From positions 1-64,000 of the forward strand of contig QPMI01000193.1 of NCBI GenBank assembly GCA_004431415.1: a stretch of DNA of 64,000 nt, read 5' to 3'. Shown here one piece after another: positions 11,526-22,977 of the stretch; the first letter of the stretch is position 1, and every line of letters begins with the position of its first letter. The DNA is from Cyanophora paradoxa (Eukaryota; Glaucocystophyceae; Cyanophorales; Cyanophoraceae). The position numbers and the translations under genes are program-made. Below the pieces are notes generated by a model. It had not been told where the DNA came from. It saw only the letters and a list, made by a program, of their open reading frames with translations, and ran no database searches.

Positions 11526-12149
11526 TGTCGACACTATCAGCGTCAGCGACACCATCACCTCGGCCCGGGCGGGCGCACAGCACGTTTCCGCGCGCATCTG
11601 CCTCCTGCCGCGGGTCTTTTCCTCGGGTGAAAGCGGACCTGCTCCTGTTGCCGCCGACATTTTTTTGGCCGCCGGGGTACGCGAGCTTAAGCCCGGGGCT
11701 GGTTCAGCGCTATAGCCGCCACTGAGTCAGACGTCGACGTTGGCGCTAGCTACGAGCCCAGATAGGGAATTACCCCCTATGGCATCCGCCGCGGCAGCTG
11801 CAGCTGTGCGGGGTTGACGGTCCGCGCGGCCGCATGCGCAGAGGGCTCGGGTCTGCGGCCAGGGCGCGTCGGCGCAAGAAGCATGGGGCCGACGTCGATG
11901 TCTATCGTCCTCAAAAAACCTAGTCCTGTACACGTGAAAGTTGATCGCTCCCTAGGGCCTAGGCCTAGGCTGACTGGTACAGCTGCCCGAGGGGGGGCAT
12001 GCGGAGAGGCGAGGGGGCGAGGAAAGGGCAGTTGGCTAGCAGAGCTTCGTGAAGAAGTGACCTGCGCACGCGAGAAGCGATCGCTCAGGGCAGGCCATGT
12101 GCGACGGCACGGGTGGAGAGGGGCATGCAGCTATGAGAGCTCTAGGAGG
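11526..12149. other. Spacer with no supported gene (also 34,629-35,252)
   Basis: Lies between the unknown minus-strand gene and the 3' end of UBC12. It may contain undetected 5' exons of the former. It includes the palindromic run CCTAGGGCCTAGGCCTAGG at about 11,952. Short ORFs exist on both strands but none has supporting features. Confidence 0.45.
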
Positions 12150-13004
12150 CTAGCTTCGTGCAAGCGATAGCGCACCGCCAATGTTTCCGCCACGCATTGC
12201 CCGGTACACATTCTGCTCGAAGAGCCTCCTGTTCTCGCGCAGCAGGTCGGCTGCCTCTGCTCGCGCACCCCGCGATCAGCAAGCTCGTAGCGAAAGCCGA
12301 GCGAGATCGCGCGGACCCTTGTTCAGCGGGTCATCGGGATTCGGTTCCTGGAGGGAGCTGTGAGCGGCGCACGCGCAAATCGTGCGGGAAGGCGAGGAGC
12401 AAGTCGCCAGCGTGCGAGCGGACCAGGAACAGGAACTGCAGCCCGTAAATGATTGCGTTGATGTTCAGAACAGGCTTCCAGTCCTCGCGCAGGATGTTCA
12501 AGCACACATTGCCTTCAAGGTCAATGTTTGGGTGGTAGACCTGCTCAGCGCAATGAGCGCAGCATCGAAGACTGCGTGCGCGGAAGCGTTCGGTCGCAGT
12601 GCACCTTCGTCTCGCACTTGACCTTCGGCGGTTCATGCGGGTAGTTCGAAGGCACCTTGAACGAGAAGGGGAAGGTGCCGCCCTTGTAGAAGCCCTCGTC
12701 CGGCGAGATGAGCACGCGGAAGTTCATGATATCATCAGCGCTCGCAAACTCCGTCTTCACCGTCGGGGGCAGGCTCAGCTCGCTGATGTCTGCATGCGAA
12801 AGTTCGCCACCGCGCGGCGGAAGACTTCAGCCGCTGAAGAGCAGACGGACGTGCTACAAGCGAGCGGCTGCCGGCGGCAGACGCAGGCGATGGCGCACCT
12901 TTCTGGATGCGGATTTCGCCAGGCGTGGTCTTCTTTCCAGATCCGCTGGCCTTCGACGCTGCATCGTCCTTCTTCTGCTGCTTTAGACTGAAGAGCTTGA
13001 TCAT
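12150..13004 (-). CDS. UBC12: NEDD8-conjugating enzyme E2 (UBC12/UBE2M), copy A
   Basis: E2 enzyme that accepts NEDD8 from the NAE E1 on its active cysteine and passes it to cullins in cytosol and nucleus. Five exons join in frame: 13,004-12,899; 12,789-12,605; 12,540-12,424; 12,347-12,317; 12,256-12,150. Total 546 bp, 181 residues, close to human UBE2M (183). The N-terminus [12 protein letters not shown] is the typical UBC12 docking tail for the NEDD8 E1. The core has [26 protein letters not shown], and then [17 protein letters not shown] with the catalytic cysteine. The C-terminal helix [19 protein letters not shown] is family-typical. The start is the only ATG before the conserved tail. 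It is transcribed away from the dynein gene, ~350 bp from its first recognised exon. Confidence 0.95.
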
Positions 13005-13357
13005 ATCTAAAGTCTCTGTGCGACGCTGCAGCTGGGCCAACCTCGCTGGGGTACAGCAGAATATTTGCAACTTTGCAGTAGCAAGAGCGGGCTGGAACGG
13101 ACACGAATGCGGAGAGCCTAGGCACTCCAAAGCCATGGTACGGGAGGCCCCTCTCTATCTCCGCCCACCTCGCGAGCTCGGGCTTGTGTACGTCGGAGCA
13201 CAGGCCGGAAGTTTACGAAGCCTCGAGCGAGCAGCCGCGAGCTAGATTCGTCGATAGACGCTGGTGGCGATCAGTCAGGCCCTAAGCTAGTCCCGGGACA
13301 CTTAAACTGGCAGCGACAGCTGGCTTCCGTGCCGCACATTGACCCCGCTGCCCGCAG
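13005..13357. promoter_or_regulatory. Shared head-to-head intergenic region, UBC12 / dynein (also 36,108-36,460)
   Basis: About 350 bp separate the UBC12 start codon (minus strand) from the first recognised dynein Kelch exon (plus strand). The dynein first coding exon with its ATG was not found and probably lies within this stretch or just upstream. A bidirectional promoter is an inference from the geometry; no clear TATA box was seen. Confidence 0.35.
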
Positions 13358-14892
13358 ACTGGCGGCGCCGCGTCCACCTCCAGCTGGGTGGCCGCGAACG
13401 TCCGCGGAACCCCTCCGCCTGCGAGGGCCGGGCACTCGCTCAGCCTCATCCAATCCTCGCGGCGGGTGATTCTCTTCGGCGGGTGTGGCTCGCTCGGCCC
13501 GGCAAGGGCGGCGGACGTACAACGACACATGGTTGCTTCAGCTTCCCGACCGCGACAATGGTGCGAATATGCGCGATCTAAAGTGGGGCCCCACCCTCCC
13601 ATCGCTGCGTGGCTCTCAGCGCATCTAGTCGCCCCTAAAGCGGCTCCAAAGCCTCAGAATGAGATTTTCAATCCAGCGAACCTCGGCGAACGCTTAGCTC
13701 GGGCCGCGGCTGACGCCGTGGTTCCGCGCAGACGCCCTCGAGTGGAAGCAGCTGGAGACGCGGGGGGAAGCCCCGCCCGCGCGCTGGCGACACACAGCGA
13801 ACGTGATTGAAGACAAGACGCTCGTCGTCTTCGGTGGGCTTTCCGGCGGCAAGCGATTCGCCGACGTTTACACGCTGGACCTCGGTCGGCGGAACCCGAC
13901 CCCCTCTCTGGCGCCGCGCGCTTAGCCGCGCGCAGAGACGAGCGTGTGGACGCGGATCGAGTGCAAGGGGGCCGTACCGCCGCCGCGGGCGCACCACTCG
14001 GCGACCCTCGTGGGGCGGATGCTCTACGTCTTCGGGGGGTACGGCGGCCAGGGCGTCTTCCACGGCGAGCTCTATGTCCTCGAGATCGGTGCGCGTACCC
14101 CCCTTCGCCCCCTTCCGCGGGGCTCGAGCCGGGCGGGGGCAGACACGTGGACGTGGGTTAAGCCGGCGACAAAGGGACGGCGCCGTGCGCGCGGTCGGAC
14201 CACATGGCGGCCTTTGCGAACGGCCGCATCGCCTTCTACGGCGGCCAGGACGGCAAGAACGCCTACTGCGACATGCACCTCCTCGGTCCGCGCCGCGCCA
14301 CCGCCCATCGCCCCCGCCGCGGCGCGGCCCGCGCCGACGCGGGGGCCCGGGTACAGAGATCGAGAGCCTGACGTGGACGCGCGTCGGGGGAGAGGAGCTG
14401 CCCTCGTGGGGGGCCCAGCCGCTCTCCTCGGGCTCCATCGAGACGGTCGAGTCCGTCCCCGACTGGAAGGCGTTCGTCTTCGGTACACCCCGCCCCCCCG
14501 CCCCGCCCCCTCCCCCCCCCCCCCCCCCCCCCCCCCCCCAACCTCCCCGGCTCCCCGTCCTTGCCCGTTCGAATGAACGCGTTTCCGCCAGGCGGGCGCA
14601 CCGACTTCATGAAGTTCACGAACGCGGTGTCTCTCGTCGACATGGGTTCGTTCTTTCTCGCCACCCCCGTCCGACGTCGACGGCTCACGCGCCCCTGCAG
14701 GGAGCATGTCGTTCTCGCCCGTCTCGTGCTCTGGAACCGCGCCGAGCTCCCGCGAGGACTCCGCGATGATCTACGATGCGAAGGTGCCCCGCCCGGACTC
14801 GAGCCGGCGCCTCTCCCGTTGCCGACGGGGCTCGCGCCGGCAGTCCTCCCGGATGCTCCTGTTCGGCGGCTGGAACAACAAGTGGCTGGCCG
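13358..14892 (+). pseudogene. Truncated 5' fragment of the Kelch-dynein heavy chain gene (copy A)
   Basis: Corresponds to 36,461-37,996 and encodes blades 1-6 of the N-terminal Kelch propeller. It carries one-base differences, including a lost C in GGCCCCGGCAAGG and a lost G in GGCGGGACG near 13,500, and lost G residues near 14,120-14,180. The sequence stops at 14,892 within the blade-6 exon (after the codons for NNKWLA) and is replaced by the inverted-repeat segment. No IPT, tail or motor follows. The fragment cannot make a dynein. Confidence 0.85.
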
Positions 14893-15984
14893 GGCAAGCA
14901 TGCCGACATCCTCGCAGCGCGATCGTGCATCCTTCAGCAGGATTCAGCTGGTCTCGTCTGCGCATGCTGTAATGTGCCTCAGTGCACGCTGTGCAACGCC
15001 TTGGACAGACTTGCGAGAGATATCGATTTCGAAGCGTGCGCAACCCGCACCATGCTTCCAGACAACAGAGGGCGGCTGATGCGCAATGCGCTTTCGCACA
15101 GCAGCTGGACAAGGCCGCGACCGATTCGATGCACGGCCGCGGCGAACGCGCTTCGCCGCCCGAAACGACAGTTGCGCGGCTTCGGCGGAGACTGGCGTTG
15201 CACAGAATGATGTACGCGATTACTGGAGAATGAGAGCCCAGCCGCTCGCTGCGCGCTGCACGGTGGCGGAATTCCGGAAGAGGACAAGGCGCCTCGGAGG
15301 CTCCCGGCGTCGTGCGCCACTTAGAAGGCCCGGAACAGCATCCCGCGTGACGGCTGCGTCACTTGCTGTTCTCCGCGGCGCCGCAAGACGAAGGACGACA
15401 CACGCAAGCCACCCCCGGGGCGAACTGATGAGGGGGTACAGTCGACGCGGCAGGCAGCTTTGCCCACGCGCGGATCTCCCGGGACCGAGAGCGAGGGAGA
15501 AAGCTGTATTCATCACACAAGACGGGAAACCCGCTTCTCCTGGCAGCGCGCGGGAGCGGAAGGAGAGCGTTCCCGGTCAGGTCCCGGTCAGGGCTCATAC
15601 GCAGCCCGCTGAAGTGCGTGTTATTCAACCGCACCACTGCAGCTCTCGGAGACGCGTCGGTGCCGTCACAGCGTCCAGCTGCAGCGAACAACTTCCGCGT
15701 AACATGGTGGAAGACCCTGCGCGTACTTCAACGTAGGCCCTTTGAAGCGCGTGCTCAACGGTTATTCAACCGCAGCACTTCAGCGAACGATTGCCGCGCT
15801 ACAGGGTTCGCATCCCATCGCATCGTCGCGTAGTCGCGCTTGCGGTCACTCATAGTCTTCCTGCGGCAAGCCCATCGCGCTGAAGCCCATCGCGCTGAGG
15901 CCTTCTACTGCATGCGCAGACGAGACTAGTTGAATCCTGCTGAAGTGTGTACGATCGCGCTGTGAGGATGTCGGCATGCCTTCC
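14893..15984. mobile_element. 1.1-kb segment bounded by ~80-bp inverted repeats (possible MITE-like element)
   Basis: The left end (14,893-14,975) and the reverse complement of the right end (15,984-15,905) match over about 80 bases with a few substitutions; both begin with GCATGCCGACATCCTC and include TTCAGCAGGATTCA and TCTCGTCTGCGCATGC. The interior has no transposase-like ORF. The left end is fused to the broken dynein exon, and the right end joins the 5' flank of the segment B gene. The outermost ~16 bases at the right also resemble the flank at 26,010-26,030, so the exact end is uncertain and no target-site duplication could be defined. A non-autonomous DNA transposon or an inverted-duplication scar both fit. 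Confidence 0.5.
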
Positions 15985-16131
15985 GCGCTCGGATGACCCG
16001 AGCTCGCACTGCGGTGCGCCCGAGCCCCTCGCTCTGCCGCGCGAGCTGTCGCGCACCGGCGGAAGCGCGCTCTGACGCCGAGCCACGTCGCAGACGAAGC
16101 TGGTGCGGGACCGCTGGCGCCGTCACCGGAG

Positions 16132-19100
16132 ATGGGGGAGGAGCCGGCCGCTGCCGCGACCGCGCTCGGAAAGCGCGGCGCGCCCGCGGCCGCAGGACCC
16201 GAGGGCGGCCCGCCGTCTCCCAAGCGGGCGAGGAGCGTGCCTGGCGAGGAGGCTCCCGACTCGCCGGAGGAGGCTTGGCCGCCGCCGGGCGGCGCTCCCG
16301 GCGCGCGCGAGGCGTCGGCCCCAAGCTTGCCGGGGGTACCCCCACCCGGCGGGGGCCCGCCGCAGCCGCAGCCGCCGCCCTCGCCGCTCGCGGTGCCCGT
16401 CGACGCGTCCTGGAGCGCGTGGTCGCAGCTGAGCGCCGACCCGACCCTCTCCTGCGAGCCCCCCGAGAGCCTGTGGCCCCAGCCCATCGCCCCCACCCCG
16501 AGCCCCGTACCCCCGGAGGGCGACCTCGCGGGGCCGTCGGGCACGCAGCTCTCCGCGTCGCTCTCGCAGTCCACCGCGCTCCCCGCCGCGCCGACACGTA
16601 CCCCCTCCCCCGCCGTCCCGACACGTACCCCCTCCCCCGCCGCCCCGACCCGTACCCCTCCCCCGCCGCCCCGACCCGTACCCCTCTCCCGTCGCCCCGA
16701 CCCGTACCCCCTCCCCGCCGCCCCGACCCGTAACCCCTCTCCCGCTGTCCCGACCTGTACCCCCTCTCCTGCTGTCCCGACCTGTGCCCCCTCTCCCGCT
16801 GTCCCGACACGTACCCCCTCCCCGCTGTCCCGACCTGTGCCCCCTCCCCCGCCGCCCCGACCCGTACCCCCTCTCCCGCCGCCCCGACCCGCACCCCCTC
16901 TTCATCCGAGCCTCCCGTACCCCTGCAGGAGGCCGCCCCCCATGGCCAGCTCCGAGACCCCGGGCTCGCGCCAACCTCGCAGGACCCCCTCTCTTCTTCG
17001 GACGCTCTGGGAGCCGCCCCCGCCGCATCTGCCGCCCCGCTAGCGCTTCACCCTCGCGCTCCGAGCCTCGATGCCCGTACCCCCTCTGCCGCGGTGGAGG
17101 AGCCCGCCCTTCCTCCTGCTCTTCCTTCCGAGGGACCTCCGCCTCCCGCCCCTCCCGCCGCCGCTGGCGGCGGCTCTTCTTGCGCGGCGCTCCACCCCTC
17201 CATCGCTGCGATTCGCCACCCGGCGTTCGCCCGCGGGCGGCCCCCGCCCCGGCCCGTCCCCGAGTCCTTCGTCAATCCCAATGGCTGGGCCACGCCCCGC
17301 CCCGGCCCCGATCCCTCCGCCAATCCCCATCCCCCGAAGCGGAGCTTCGTATCGTGCACCGACGTGGTCCAGGCCCCGGCCCTCCTGCAACCTTCCCAAT
17401 TACCGCCGGTCCCCTCTCAACAAAACCTCGTTACCCCGGCCCTCCCGGCCGTGGTGTACAGGGGCGTCGAGCCGGGGCCCAACGGCACCGTCAGAGCGGC
17501 CTTCCTTTGGCGGCGCCATCTGGTAAGCCACGCCGGCACCTGTCCGTCCGAGCTCGGGAGCCCGAAACATCCTCCTGCAGATATGTACCGAATTTGGATT
17601 AAATGCGACAGTCGCCGCTCGGAGGCATGACAGGATCGCGATCGCCTGTCTCGGGCCCGTCGCTGCTATGGCCGTGTGCAACTTCCCCGTGACAGGTGCC
17701 GTCCACCACGTCCTTTGTCATTTTGAGCCCGTGTCATGCTAACCGGTATCGCAGAATATGCGCCCGACACGTTCTACCGGCGGATGTTCCATACTGCAGA
17801 CAGCGGCGACCGCCCTTCCGTTGGGTGTCACGATGACTTCTCTGCTCAGGTGAGGCGTCATTCTGCTCCTCTCCTTTCCTCCGTCACCCGCTCTTGCCGC
17901 AGCCACTCGAGGCCGCCAAGCGAGTCGCAGGTTTTCTGTGCGGCCCTCGCATTCCTGGCGCACCTTGAGCGTCCGTCTCTCACGTGCGCGAGCGTCTGGC
18001 CGCAGTTTCGCGATTGGGGAGATCGGAAATAGGTTCACATGCTCCCTTGTCCTTGCGCTCATGATTTCCACATCGACATCTCTAATCCTGAGACTTCTCC
18101 AGGCCACCTGTGGTGCTCCACGAGAGCGAGAAGGGACGTGTACCTGTGCCATCCGCTGCAGCCAGGACCAAGGACCGCCCATCGCAGCCGCTGGCGCCAG
18201 CCGCAAGTTGGATCCTCACTCAGCGCTCTAAAAAGCAGCGACTCACGCAGACTAAGCCTGCAGCACCGGAAGTGAAAGCAGCCGTGGCCGGCCCTGCCGG
18301 CAGCTCAAATCCGCCGGTCGACGTCAGCCCTGCCGAACTTGTTGCGCTCGTCGCTAAGGCGAAGAAATACTTCACGCCCTCTTTCGTGCGCGTGCCCCTT
18401 GCTCGCGGGCCGCTGTGATGCCTTCAAACCCTGCCTGACCCCTGCGTATACGTATCCGCTGCCAGGTCGCGACGCTGCAGGAACACCATCAGGCAAAGTT
18501 CGACGAGTGCAAGAGCGCCTTCAGAATTCTCTTCAAAGTGTCGTCGAACGTCAAATTCCCCCTCGAGGTCGCCACCCAATCTCGAGCGCCCTCCAGATCC
18601 GTCTTCATGACGCCGACGCGCCCTGCAGGACTTCCTCAGGAACGGGAAGACCCCCGAGCTGGAGAGCGCGCCGGAGGCGGACCGGCCGACGTGGAAGCAC
18701 CTCGCCTTCGTGTCGGAGCAGTGGCTTATCCTCACCGGCACCTTCCTCTCGGGCGTTCTGGCGGAGCTCGAGGAGCAGTCGGCCCTGACGGCGTCGACCT
18801 TGGCCTCATCGGCTCCAGCGCCCGTCGCAACCGCACCATCTTCAGTCTCAGCCGCCCGGCTACCGGGCCCCGCCGCACCGCCGTCGATCTCAGCCGCTGG
18901 TCCAGTCGCCCGCGAGCCCCCACGCTCCAAGCACACAGCTCGTCCAGTCTCCCATGGCCATGGGCCCCCAAGCTTGAGCTCCAAGCGTACAGCTACGAAG
19001 GGCCCGTCGTCAGCCGCGACGTCGACGGCCAATCTCGCCTGCGGGGAACCCAAGTCTCGTTCAGCACCCGCCGCAGCCTCAGCTTCAGCACCAGCGTCCG

Positions 19101-21581
19101 CGCTGACATCGATGGCGCCAGCCGCAGGTTCGACCGCAGCGTCGAATAACGGCAGGACCCCCGTTCCCACGCCACCCCAATCGACTGTTGGCGCAGGCTT
19201 TTCGAGTCCCCGGTACAAGTTGCACGCACAGAGCGCATCCTTCAAATATAGGGGCTCCCGCCTCTGTCACTTCAGCGGTGCGCACCCGCATCTAGATCTC
19301 CTGCAATTCAAGCTCAAACTTCCCTTAATGGCGTTGTATTCGTGCAGCGGAATTGACGGCCTTCGCGATGCCTTCTCGTTCGTTCCCGGCCTGTTGACTC
19401 TTGGATTATCGACCAGATCATGCTGTCGACCCTAACCCTGCACGCGTGCGCTCAGGTCTTTTCATCGCCCTCGCAAAAGACGACCGCTCCCCCCCGGTGC
19501 TGGTGGTCGACAACGCGCCCCTCATTCAGATTGCGATGAAGTGCGCGCCGCCAACTGAAAGCAATTCTGGTCCTCCAGCCTCTTCCTGATCATCTGGGGT
19601 TGCCACAGACTCGATCCCTCCGGATCCGAGGCCTCGTTCATTTCTGGCGAGTTCATCGATTTCGACGTTGTTCTTCTACGTGCGGCCGTTTTTGACTGGC
19701 TATAGGAATAAATCGGCTTTCCTATTCATGTGGTGCTCAAATGGCGGTGCGCTCGCAGAGAAGAACGGCCTGGAAGTCGGCACAACGGTGTCGGGCCAGC
19801 CCGCTCCCGTCCGGCTCTATGTGAACCCGGGAAGTAAAGTGGTGCGTCACGTCGTCGCCACATGAGCATGAACGTTTAACCGCCGCGACTTGAATCAATT
19901 GCAGCATTCTCTAACTGTTAGCTTTTCCGGTCACTCGCCTGCTGCTTTTCACGAATATGTCGCAGAAGTTCCGGATGCCGCTGGACATCGCACGTGGCTC
20001 CGTTCTCGTGGAAGTATTCGTGAATCCGCTACCCCGTCTGATCGAAGCCGAGCCACTCCAGCTCTGCCTCCGGTGCGATTGTCAGTGCTAGCGTCGCGAG
20101 AGACTCTTCAATTTTAGTACCTTTCCCCGGCGTCCAACTGTAGTCGTGAAGAACCTAGCTTCGTCTGATGCCTTGGCGCCTTGCTGCAGTCCCGTAGAGC
20201 CCGCTCTCCCTCAGCTGCAAATCCGATTCGAGCCGATGTACTTTTGGAGTCAACACGCCGCAGAGGTGATTGTCGCGTCGGGTTGCTTTCAGGCGGGCCT
20301 AGGCTGCGTTCGCTTGCATCTGACTCTCCGCGCAGCGCCTGGGCCCGCGACTCGCGCTGAGCTCCCTGGCCATCTTGCAGACGCCTTCCGCCCCTGAGCC
20401 CGCACTGCAAGCTGCGGTGCGAGTGTGCCATGCATATGGACTTCCAGATCTTGAGTTTTTCCTGATGCCCGCGGCAGCATGCAGCGCGTGCTTCCGCATG
20501 CACACCATCGACGATGTCGAAGCTGTCGACGTTGACTGGGTTCGACCCGTCAGTGGATGCAGCGCGGGCGGTCGCCGCAAGTGGGGCGGTGCCGGCAACG
20601 ATCGCGGACGGCTCCGCCCACGCAACCGCGTCCTCCGCAAGCACCGCCACTGCCCCGCGGGACCCGGAGGTCCGTCTTTTTGCGGCCTCAACTCGCATGG
20701 GCGCCTCTTTGACGCCGGCGGCTCAGCTCTCTCTCCAAGTTCCTTCATCGACCAAGGACCCGTCATTCATGATCAATTGCAAGGCGATGGTGCAGCAGGC
20801 GGCTGCAGTGGCGGCGGTGGCGGCGCTCTCGGACGTCGACGCGAATGAGTCGCACAAGGCTCTGGAATGTGCAGCCGCGGCAGCGGCGAGCAAGTTGGCG
20901 GACCTGGCACTCGGCAACGCCTGCGTGCCAAATATAGGCGGCAGCGCGACGGCAGCGCGACAGCTCCACGATGGAGCCAGCACACTGCAGGAGCGCGACG
21001 GCCACCTGGCTCGAGCTCGGGAACGAGCGGCGGCAGTGCTCGCGGCGGCGGCGGCAGCGGGCCGCTCGTCTGCACAGCCTGGCCATGGGCGGACGGTGGC
21101 AGAGAGGGTTCGCTCCAGCGCCCCGGATCCAGGGCCGGCGGGGGCGGCCGCGCCTGCCGCGTTCAAGGACGGGAGGTACGAGTGCGGGCGCTGCAGCGGC
21201 GGCTTCCCCTCCAGCGTCGCCCTCTACGAGCACCTCGTCCTCTGCCGGCCCCGGGGCCCCGCGTCCGCGAGCGCCGCGGCGGCAGCAGCAGGCGCCGATG
21301 CGGCGCCGGTGAGGAACGCAGACGCTGCGGGCCTGGCGCCCCACGCAATCCTGACTGCAACGTTCTCAATGCCGGCGGCGGCCTCGCAACAGCAGCTGGC
21401 CTCTGCCGCAGCCTCCGTCCCGGAACCGAGGATCCGGGCAGGCGAATCGAAGGCAGCAGATGGCAGCGCTTCGGAGGCGGCGGGGGCAGCTTCGATTGCT
21501 GTAGAGGCAGACGTCCCTCGTGGTACCCTTGCTGTTCCAGAGCAGGTACCGCCACAGCCACTCCATCCCAGCCGACCGTGA
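16132..21581 (+). CDS. Paralogue (segment B) of the Pro-rich/C2HC zinc-finger gene
   Basis: Same architecture as 26,178-32,641 but clearly diverged, so it is a true paralogue. Exon 1 (16,132-17,522) starts MGEEPAAAATALGKRG and has a longer PTRTPSPA array; its frame shifts within C-runs of the array, around 16,660-16,900. Exon 2 (17,581-17,695) is 115 bp, exactly as in copy C, and keeps HDRIAIACLGP; exon 3 (17,755-17,849) starts EYAPDTFYRRMF; exon 4 from 17,903 reads PLEAAKRVAGFL. Later blocks are FTPSFVR, TWKHLAFVSEQW, CHFSGAH, PVLVVDNAP, SGQPAPVRLY, LPRLIEAEP and IRFEPMYFW. The final frame (about 20,514-21,581) carries finger YECGRC...YEHLVLC at 21,177-21,245 and a shorter tail ending QPLHPSRP. 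The long acidic tail of copy C is absent. Function unknown; some exon limits are unresolved, and possible one-base errors in exon 1 mean a clean frame cannot be shown. Confidence 0.65.
16590..16910 (+). repeat. 27-bp coding minisatellite in segment B, about 12 units
   Basis: Tandem units encode APTRTPSPA and variants (AVPTCTPSP, AVPTRTPSP). The array is longer than in copy C and contains units with one C too few (near 16,660 and 16,690) that switch the frame and then switch back. It lies in exon 1 of the Pro-rich/C2HC paralogue. Ser/Thr-Pro pairs make it a possible proline-directed kinase target. Confidence 0.85.
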
Positions 21582-21599
21582 TCATGATCAACTCTCTTT

Positions 21600-22977
21600 A
21601 TGAACAGGCACACACTTGCTTTGTTGCAGCTTGTCGCTGCGGTTGCATGTACATGTACTTTCAATGACTTTCAATAGCGTAGGAGTTGAATTTAGATCTG
21701 GATCAGCGTAGACTAGCACGCGGCGGCCTCTGCTCGGGCTCTGACTGCAGCTGGGCCGGCCGCCGGTTGGAAACGGGGTAGAGTAGTGAGGACCGGCGCC
21801 GGCGGCGGCGCGGCCCGGCGGGGCGCGCGCGCGCGCGCGTGCGGCGCGGGCCCGCGCCTGCGCATATATATACACGCGCGCACTGCCGGCGCGGCCCCGG
21901 CCCGCGCCTGCAGCTGCAGCCTGCAGCTGCATGCGCAGCTACCTATATATAGCGCTGCGCATGCGCAAACTACCTATAGCGCTGCGCATGCGCAAATCAT
22001 AGCTAGCGCTATAGTATGCATATGCATGCGCATGCCGGCCCGGCGGCGCCGCGCCTGCCAATTACTGCCGCCGGCCGGCGCGGCGCCGCGCCCGCACTGC
22101 CGGGCGGCGGGCGCCGGCGCCTGCACTGCTAGCGCGCTGGTGACGTCGACGCCTCGCGCGCAAGTCCAGCAAGCCGCTAGCCGGAGCTCAGCTATAGCTA
22201 CTAGCTACGCTGGCCAGCTAGCGAACCTGTCGGCTAGGTTGACGGCTAAATTGTGCGTATACGTATGTGTACCCGGTGGTCCTCGAGACTCGAAAAAATC
22301 CAACTCGCAGGAGCGATTTTTTTCCGCGTTCGGTACAACAGGTACTTGATGCGGCCTAGCGCGCCACGCGCTGCTTCCCGAGCGCTGGCATGTATGACAT
22401 GCTCTGTCGAGCATCGCAAGAGCTTTCTTATGCACTTGGTCCGGCCTCTATACGACGACAGGATCAGGCGCTGCAAGGGATAGTCCAGGAAAGGGTCCGG
22501 TCCTTTTTTCCGCGCAGCATTTTGCTCTTTCCGGGTTCTGACAACGAATTCCGGGCTCTCATGCATGCACTAACACGTGGTTAAGAGCTCGAAGCTGGAT
22601 CGGGAGATGAGCAGACTCGCCATTTTGTAAGTTACCGAAAACGGGGGCCCTACCCCGTTTCCAATCAGGGTACAGCTAGGCCTCTAAATTCGAATAGTCC
22701 AAGTTTCACGTTTAAGCCAGAAGCCTTTCAAGCCTTTCATGATCAGATGCAAGCCATGTTTTCACGTTTGAAGCCTTTCAAGAGCTAGATCAGACACACT
22801 GTATACGTACATAGATGCCAGGCGCCGGCTAGGTCACCGGGTAGATTCGCACATTTGAAGCTTCTTAAGCTTTCGAATCAGGCGGCCGCCGGGCCCGGCG
22901 GAGCTCAGGAGCTCCAGATGATCTCATCAGATCTCACTCTCAGCGACATCGCGCGGCCGCGGCAGTGGCTGGCATGC
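21600..22977. other. Palindrome-rich, Z-DNA-prone spacer between segments B and C
   Basis: Contains an alternating GC tract (about 21,822-21,842), TATATATACACGCGCGC, and a direct repeat of CTATAGCGCTGCGCATGCGC (near 21,945 and 21,974). It also has dense GCTAGC, GCATGC, GGCGCC and GCCGGC palindromes up to about 22,230. Further on, 22,700-22,790 has an imperfect direct repeat with TTTCACGTTT and GAAGCCTTTCAAG. No gene is supported. Confidence 0.6.

Larger units (their letters stand above)
1..14892. repeat. Segment A: upstream copy of a ~15 kb direct duplication
   Basis: This stretch matches 22,978-37,996 base for base apart from scattered one-base indels. The offset between copies is 22,976-22,977 up to about 2.3 kb, climbs to 23,104 by 10 kb, and then stays at 23,103-23,105 to the end. 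About 128 bases are therefore missing from A, nearly all between 2.3 and 9.9 kb. The match stops at 14,892, inside a dynein Kelch exon. The left edge coincides with the window start, so the true left limit is unknown. It is either an unpolished alternative haplotype or read placed in tandem by the assembler, or a very recent duplication. Confidence 0.95.

Noticed and set aside
14893-15984. Transposase gene inside the inverted-repeat segment
   Set aside because: No ORF shows a transposase motif; the ORFs there are short and Arg/Ser-rich.
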